Positions 59,129 to 64,000 of a DNA stretch of 64,000 bases are shown piece by piece. A model generated the notes under the pieces. That model saw only the letters and a program-made list of their open reading frames with translations. It did not search any database and was not told the DNA's origin. Both the position numbers and the translations under genes were made by a program. This stretch comes from Apodospora peruviana. Its lineage: Eukaryota; Ascomycota; Sordariomycetes; Sordariales; Lasiosphaeriaceae. The DNA is taken from contig JAUEDM010000002.1 of NCBI GenBank assembly GCA_033439685.1, positions 3,348,001 through 3,412,000 of the forward strand, read 5' to 3'. Position 1 is the stretch's first letter. Each line of letters starts with the position of its first letter.

Positions 59129-59469
59129 TCACTCACTCTCGTCCAAAGGCTCTTCTGGCCGATAGGTCTCTTTCAAGCGCTTCACAACTTTGTTAGGAGT
59201 GCAAAATGCAACCGACGCAGAGGGAAACCACTCACATCCTCCAGTTTCTGCTTGACAGTGTCAACCATGTTTTCCTTGACCACCATATGCTGCTCATCGA
59301 GATCCTCGATGACGATATCGCGGCTCTCGCTATCGAGATGGAGAATGATGGCCTTGATAGCCGGCTCGCACTCAATGAACACGCCTAGTAGAAACTTCAT
59401 CTCAACATGGCTGCCCTCATGACGAAACTTTGGAGGAGATCGGGAGTTACCTCTGATTGCTCTAGGCAT
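59129..59469 (-). CDS. TFB5: TFIIH subunit Tfb5
   Basis: Three exons on the minus strand, 59451-59469, 59236-59384 and 59129-59179, encode 72 residues, the same size as yeast Tfb5. Tfb5 stabilises TFIIH through Tfb2 and is needed for nucleotide-excision repair. Exon 1 is only MPRAIRG; the first splice gives [20 protein letters not shown], then [20 protein letters not shown], which are the family core. The last intron is drawn 59180-59235 (GTGAGT donor, acceptor after TTGTGAAG, CTAAC branch), giving [20 protein letters not shown]. An acceptor eight bases earlier would run into a stop in this phase unless a weaker donor were used, so the final junction is less certain than the rest. Missing these introns gives a misleading 95-residue frame. 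Confidence 0.9.
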
Positions 59470-60934
59470 TTTGATGAAGCAAAAAGCGAATGTCGGCTGC
59501 CGAAGAAAAGTATCTGACTGCGTGCCAGTCTAGCACCTCAGATCGACAGGTGACTTTTTATGGAGTGAGGTGAACTTGGAAAGAGTTTCAAGCCCGTGTT
59601 GCTGCCCGTTGCGGCGAACCAAGAGCGCTAGATTTTACCCCGCGGGGGGGAACTTCACTGGTTCTGAGACGCATCCGCCCTTGCAGGGCCAGACCAGGCA
59701 CGTGCTAAAAGAGCTTCAATCTGGGAGTTGCCACAGGGTAAGGTAGCACGGTAGGTACACGCGCTGGTGGTGGTGCATTTCCTTTACTGGCCCCCGGAAT
59801 CCATCTCTTTGAAATACTTTCCATAAACTATCAGAGAGCTCAAGAGCGGTCTCAAATAGCAGAAGCGGCTTATAAGTGGCTTAGTCCATGCAAGGCAGTG
59901 AACAAAGAATGGTGCATTAACGCGCACAATCAAGGCCTTCAAGCCAAACCTAACCCATCAGAATCAGAAGCAAAGGTGGGAGATCTCCACAGCTCCCCCA
60001 GATCGACTGCACTTCGGAAGCTCATCCCGAGAAAGCAAGGATCTTGAAGGGGAGCAAACCGCTAGAGCCGGTGAGAGCTTGAGGTCGCTTGCTAGTGAGG
60101 TAGAGAGATTTGAAAGCAAGGTCGCCTCGGTCGCTTTGATGGTGTTCTATTCAGTATCTCTGTGTGCGGGGTGCACTGCCGATGACATGTCCCACTTTGC
60201 GCCGCCATCCTGCCAAAGAATCCATCACCATCTTTGTTAGTCGATTGTCGGCTCAAGATGTGCGTGACGTCGTGAAAGGCAAGTCAATCGCTATCCCGAC
60301 CTCTTAGAAGAAGATCCATGGCTTTGCGAAACCAAGCGCGCCAAGATATCAAAGATGATGAGAGTCTAGTGAAGGGAGAGAAAAGGAAGGCACCGCCGTT
60401 TGCATATGCTCGTCCGCGATCGTGCATTAGGTTGGCACTAAATGGCAAACGCCGGCACCTTCCCTGCCCCAAATCGAGCCAACACCGAAACGTGCCGCCT
60501 CCGATTGGGACTTTAGGTGTGAACGGGGAAGCTTCATCTTTATTTCGCTGCCAGTGCCAGTGCCATTGGCATGGACACAACATCCCAATATCCTCGCTCG
60601 GTCCGTTCCTGGCTGCTCCCTTCTCTTCTTCTCTTTTGCGACTGGCCGAATCCGTCATGATCACGATAGCAGCACCGGTTGCGCCCAAGCCGTCTGATTG
60701 AGCGAACTAATCCCGACACCTCACCAACCACCCTATCACGGCCTTGGTATGAATGACTGCCAGCAGCGAATAAGGAGGAGGAATCGGATATTGGCCATTC
60801 TCAACACAGCCCGGCGACAAGGCAGCGAGCCCCAACGACTTTCGAACAAATAGTATCGAACTGAGCAACCAACTTACCCGGTAGCTCCCCCTTGTATAGG
60901 TGCCTACATCATATCTCGCCGAACAAAGCCCAAG
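59470..60934. promoter_or_regulatory. divergent intergenic region
   Basis: Between tfb5 (-) and the PY-motif membrane protein gene (+), so it holds both promoters. A GGTAGGTAC motif lies near 59751. Opposed open frames at 60284-60701 have no motif support. Confidence 0.4.
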
Positions 60935-61804
60935 ATGGCGACAGTCTTTGGCGGCTCCGTCAGCGCGCCCCTCTTCTCCTCCGACAAGCCATGGATATGG
61001 GCCATGATCCCGGTCGGCTTCGTCGTCATCATGGGCGCGCTCGCCCTCTGCCTCCACTCCCGCCGGCGAGCCAGATACCACTTCAACCGGTACCCCGACA
61101 ACTCTTCGTCTCCTCCGGCAGGAGGAGGCACGCGACTGGATTCCTCGGGCACGAGGGCGCTCGAGCGCGATCTGGAGGAAGCATGGGTACGCGGGGCGAC
61201 GGGGACGAGACGGCCGCCGCCACCAACCCTCCACAACCACAGGGCGGGAAGCGCTACGCAGGCGGCCGCCGGCGGACGGTGGGCGCGCCCGAGCAACCGC
61301 TGGCAGTGGATCGGCGTTTCTCGTCCGGAGGAGGGTCTGAATGAGTTGGGCGAGGCGCCGCCGCCGTACGAGAAACCAGAGAACTCGGAGGGTGCCCGCA
61401 AAGCTGCTCCATCGGCCACTGATGGCGAGGATGCCGGGAGTAATTACACCAACCACCACCACAACAGTAATAATGTTAATAATGAGAACGCAAATGAGGA
61501 CTTTGAGCTGCAGAATCTCTCGCCACCACCGCCGGCGGTCACTATCACGAGAGCAATCTCAACACCGGCGACATCAATTCACGGCGAGGGTGCGCCGAGG
61601 ATAGGCGATGGCACCTCATCCCCCAGGCCGACCTCGCCGCCGGCATACAATGAGACATCAACGCCAAGGAATGGAGAACAACAAAGAGATCACTACCAAG
61701 ACCCTTCTACCATCGCCGGCGTGAACGACGACGGAACCGCCATTGTCACGGTCACACCGCTGTCTCCTGCCGTACTCCCGTCAGATCAACATCGCCCAGT
61801 ATAA
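60935..61804 (+). CDS. single-pass membrane protein with two PY motifs, unknown function
   Basis: One uninterrupted frame of 289 residues; the ATG sits in a good context (CAAGATGGCG). About 18 N-terminal residues precede one hydrophobic segment (WIWAMIPVGFVVIMGALALC, residues 20-39). An Arg-rich stop-transfer sequence follows (HSRRRARYHF), so the remaining 240 residues are probably cytosolic. The tail is low-complexity, rich in Pro, Ser, Asn and Thr. It contains two PPxY motifs, PPPY at about 142-145 and PPAY at about 235-238. PPxY motifs bind WW domains such as those of the Rsp5/Nedd4 ubiquitin ligase, and short one-TM proteins with PY motifs often act as ligase adaptors. That role is an inference here, as I recognise no family. 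A 251-codon frame on the opposite strand over the same DNA has no comparable features. Confidence 0.72.
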   Translation: MATVFGGSVSAPLFSSDKPWIWAMIPVGFVVIMGALALCLHSRRRARYHFNRYPDNSSSPPAGGGTRLDSSGTRALERDLEEAWVRGATGTRRPPPPTLHNHRAGSATQAAAGGRWARPSNRWQWIGVSRPEEGLNELGEAPPPYEKPENSEGARKAAPSATDGEDAGSNYTNHHHNSNNVNNENANEDFELQNLSPPPPAVTITRAISTPATSIHGEGAPRIGDGTSSPRPTSPPAYNETSTPRNGEQQRDHYQDPSTIAGVNDDGTAIVTVTPLSPAVLPSDQHRPV

Positions 61805-61862
61805 AAACCGGTGCACCTTACGCATTGCATTTGATACATACCTTAGTTTGGTCTTGATTTGA

Positions 61863-61914
<52 letters not shown>

Positions 61915-63083
61915 GGTTTAAAAAAAGCTGTCTGTACACAATTGCACAGATTCTCACTTCAGGTTGCCGCATTTCAATCAGCTGGATTCAAAGGGATTTG
62001 CGGGTTCGACGGCGTCATGTATCATACAAATCCCAGAGGTGTCTGTCCTATTTTTCGATCGCCATCATATGTTTGGAGTACTTGTCTATAAACTGATTGA
62101 TGGATGGGGGTTAAGGGAAGACAAATCTCATGGAGTATCAAGGAAGGCAAAACACAAATATGGGGAAGGGATAGTTCGAGACGGATTTAGGAGAAGGGGC
62201 CAATGTGCTTTCAAATCTCCTCTTGGTTCAGTACATCGAAATGAAAGTCAACATCCATGCTTCGTATTTCATACTTGCTTGTCCTCGGTCCAAGAGACCC
62301 TCTTATAAAGGCACCATATATATGTTTACACAAAACAAACAAACTTCCACGTAGGTAGTTATCAGGTCTCAAGTTGCTCGTAGATATATCCGATATCCGA
62401 CTTTCCTCCTTTAGCTCAGCCAGTCACGCTGCTACCTAAGTAGGTATGTTCTTGGCAGTCCCTCTCTCAAACCAGCCCAGAAACACAACGCACAGGTCAT
62501 ATCATAGGTAGGTCATGATATAAAAATAAAGAGAAAAAGATGATACCGTATTCCATTCTCTCTTTCTCCCAGCGGAGCTTGCTTTTTGTCTTGTTTGTAA
62601 AGCTGTCCTGCCCGCTGCTCTCGCTAATCCCTTCTCCGTTCGGAGCCGAAAATATATAGATAACTATGTGTGTATAATCCGCCTGGTCTCTCCTTTTTTG
62701 GTTTACTTGCTCCTCCCATGTTGTCCGGACAGATTAAACACCGATAGATTTTCCGTAGTTACATACAAGGACAACTGATATAAACCCTCAGAAAGAATAA
62801 ACCCAACAAAACGACGACAAATGCAACGGGGAAGGGAATTTAAAATGCTATGCAGCGCGGGGCAAAAAGCAACGAATGCGGCGAACGACGAAAAAAGAAA
62901 ACGAAACCCTGCCCAGAACAACCTCTAATGCAAACGAAGAGGAGAGAGAAAATATCAGAACATGGAATCGTCTTACCGTTATATCCGACTTCCAACACTA
63001 TAGACCTGCTCGACCCCACGTCTTCATATCGGTGCTTGCAAGTCCGATCATTACGTGGCCACATTCCCTCTAATATATACTCC
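61805..63083. other. convergent intergenic region with long homopolymers
   Basis: Between the PY-protein gene (+) and the RanBD nucleoporin gene (-). It contains the T28-G23 run at 61866-61916 and TAGGTAGG-type motifs near 62352, 62433 and 62508. No gene is seen. Confidence 0.45.
61866..61916. repeat. T28 followed directly by G23
   Basis: 28 T (61866-61893) run directly into 23 G (61894-61916), followed by TTTAAAAAAA. The G run could fold as a G-quadruplex if real, but such a composite homopolymer 60 bp after a stop codon may also be a sequencing or assembly artefact. Confidence 0.9.
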
Positions 63084-64000
63084 TCAAACATTCGCCGCCT
63101 TGTGTTTCTCCAAAGCCTCGGCCAAAGTGCCTGCAAGGGGGAGAGTCTTCACCTGAAGCATCCAGGTTTCCAACCCCTTTCCATCGTCTGTAGCCGTGGT
63201 GACCTTGACGTATTTACTGCCATTCGACTCCGTCTTGTAAGTAAAGTTGGGGAGAATGATCTTGTTCATGGCGACGTGGCCACGAGGTTCCGCCCGCAAC
63301 AGCATGCGCACAGCACCGGTAGTCTTGTGCTTCATGAGACGCAGAGGGCCGACACCCTGTGTTTTCCAGGGACTGGGCTTTTTGCCGTCCTTGTTAGAGC
63401 CGGAATCTTCGTCGTCCCCGGTCACGAGCTTCACTGCCTTGGCGCGAACCTCAAATACGACGGACTCGTCCTCCTCGCCCGGGCCGCCTTCGGTTAACGA
63501 TATTTGCTCCTGTGGTGCCTCATCGCCGTCAGCGTTCGTTCCTCGACTATTTTCGGGTTCGGCGGCGGCCGGCTCTGGGGTGCCTGTGGCTGGCGTCGTG
63601 GCCAGACTTGAAGCCCCGCCAAATGTGAAAGGGGTATCTTTGAGGCATGTTAGCGACGAGTCTGTGGGATTATCCGAGTTGCTTTTATACTGCGACATAC
63701 TAGTACCTGTAGAGGTCCCCCCTCCGGGAGCTAGGCTATTCCCAAATATTGACGGTGCCGAAGGGGGTTGTTGAGCACCAAAGTTGAACATCGACCCAGT
63801 AGAGGCGTTGTTGCCGGGCTGACTAAACATGTTACTCTGCTGTGTATTGGAGTCGGATGCGCCACCGAAGCTGATGCTCGGGGTAGCAGTATTTCCAAAG
63901 ACGAACGATGTGGAGGGTTGGCTACTGCCGTCATTGCCACCAGCACCGAAGGTGAAGGATGATGGAGCGGAGACCGAGCCGCCGTCGCTGGCAAATGGAT
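63084..64000 (-). CDS. FG nucleoporin with C-terminal Ran-binding domain (Nup2/Nup50-like), 5' part outside the window
   Basis: Partial gene on the minus strand, exons 63707-64000 (open at the right edge) and 63084-63637, giving the last 281 residues or so. Nup2/Nup50-type proteins sit at the nuclear basket and help recycle importins with Ran-GTP. The visible N-terminal part has FG repeats (SSFTFGAGG, SFVFGNTA, ISFGGAS, MFNFGAQQ, SIFGNS, FTFGG). The C-terminus is a RanBD: VVFEVRAKAVKLVTGDD, GVGPLRLMKHKTTGAVRMLL and RAEPRGHVAMNKI. The 69-nt intron (63638-63706) has a CTAAC branch point and is in frame without stops, so retention would insert 23 residues. A Met at 63830 is internal: the frame stays open with FG repeats to base 64000, so the true start lies beyond the window. 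Confidence 0.9.
   Translation of the reverse strand, partial: PFASDGGSVSAPSSFTFGAGGNDGSSQPSTSFVFGNTATPSISFGGASDSNTQQSNMFSQPGNNASTGSMFNFGAQQPPSAPSIFGNSLAPGGGTSTGTSMSQYKSNSDNPTDSSLTCLKDTPFTFGGASSLATTPATGTPEPAAAEPENSRGTNADGDEAPQEQISLTEGGPGEEDESVVFEVRAKAVKLVTGDDEDSGSNKDGKKPSPWKTQGVGPLRLMKHKTTGAVRMLLRAEPRGHVAMNKIILPNFTYKTESNGSKYVKVTTATDDGKGLETWMLQVKTLPLAGTLAEALEKHKAANV

Noticed and set aside
59182..59469. 95-residue single-exon version of Tfb5
   Set aside because: It retains two introns. Only the spliced form matches the Tfb5 family in sequence and length.
60707..61462. 251-codon minus-strand frame
   Set aside because: It lies antisense to the PY-motif membrane protein frame, which has a clear TM segment and motifs. 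The minus frame is Arg-rich and motif-free, typical of a shadow in GC-rich coding DNA.

Overview
The window looks like a chromosome piece from a filamentous ascomycete, most likely a Sordariomycete. Protein genes carry short GT-AG introns (about 50-150 nt) with fungal branch points (CTAAC/CTGAC types). Intergenic gaps are 0.3-3.3 kb, and the gene set includes fungal-specific members such as a FacB/Cat8-type acetate regulator, a Dfg5/Dcw1-type GH76 mannanase, a Boi-type SH3-SAM-PH protein, Pgc1 and Lpl1. No rRNA, tRNA, CRISPR array or intact transposon was recognised. All identifications come from reading conserved motifs; no database search was run. Exon boundaries were set by hand so that splice sites, phase and family motifs agree.

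Layout. 1-10 kb: a FAM32A-like nuclear protein (+), a Pro/Ser-rich membrane or cell-surface protein (-), a 3.3 kb empty stretch, dolichol kinase (Sec59, +), and Sm D2 (+). 10-23 kb: dihydroxyacetone kinase (-), a GH76 cell-wall mannanase with signal peptide and GPI-type tail (-), a SET/NAP histone chaperone (-), a doubtful 186-codon ORF (-), Pmp3 proteolipid (+), and a five-exon YGR210C-type GTPase with a 10-nt microexon (-). 23-40 kb: a SET-domain lysine methyltransferase (+), a FacB transcription factor (+), Pgc1-like phospholipase C (+), Lpl1-like lipase (+), endonuclease III Nth1 (+), and a small AN1 zinc finger protein (-). 43-55 kb: glutathione-dependent formaldehyde dehydrogenase (-), a DUF952 protein (+), nucleoporin Nup85 (-), and a Boi1/2-like polarity protein (-). 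57-64 kb: dienoyl-CoA isomerase (+), TFIIH subunit Tfb5 (-), a one-TM protein with two PY motifs (+), and the C-terminal part of an FG nucleoporin with a Ran-binding domain (-), which runs off the right edge.

The genes are mostly housekeeping and do not form a biosynthetic cluster, defence island or mobile element. Loose themes are lipid and carbon metabolism (Dak, FacB, Pgc1, Lpl1, dienoyl-CoA isomerase, formaldehyde dehydrogenase), nuclear functions (FAM32A, Sm D2, SET, Nth1, Nup85, Tfb5, RanBD nucleoporin) and surface or polarity functions (dolichol kinase, GH76, Pmp3, Boi). The points most worth a second look are gene-structure oddities (a GC-AG intron, a 10-nt microexon, three in-frame stopless introns), the uncharacterised PY-motif membrane protein, a dispersed TAGGTA/TACCTA intergenic motif, and a T28-G23 homopolymer junction. 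I did not find a convincing new multi-gene system.
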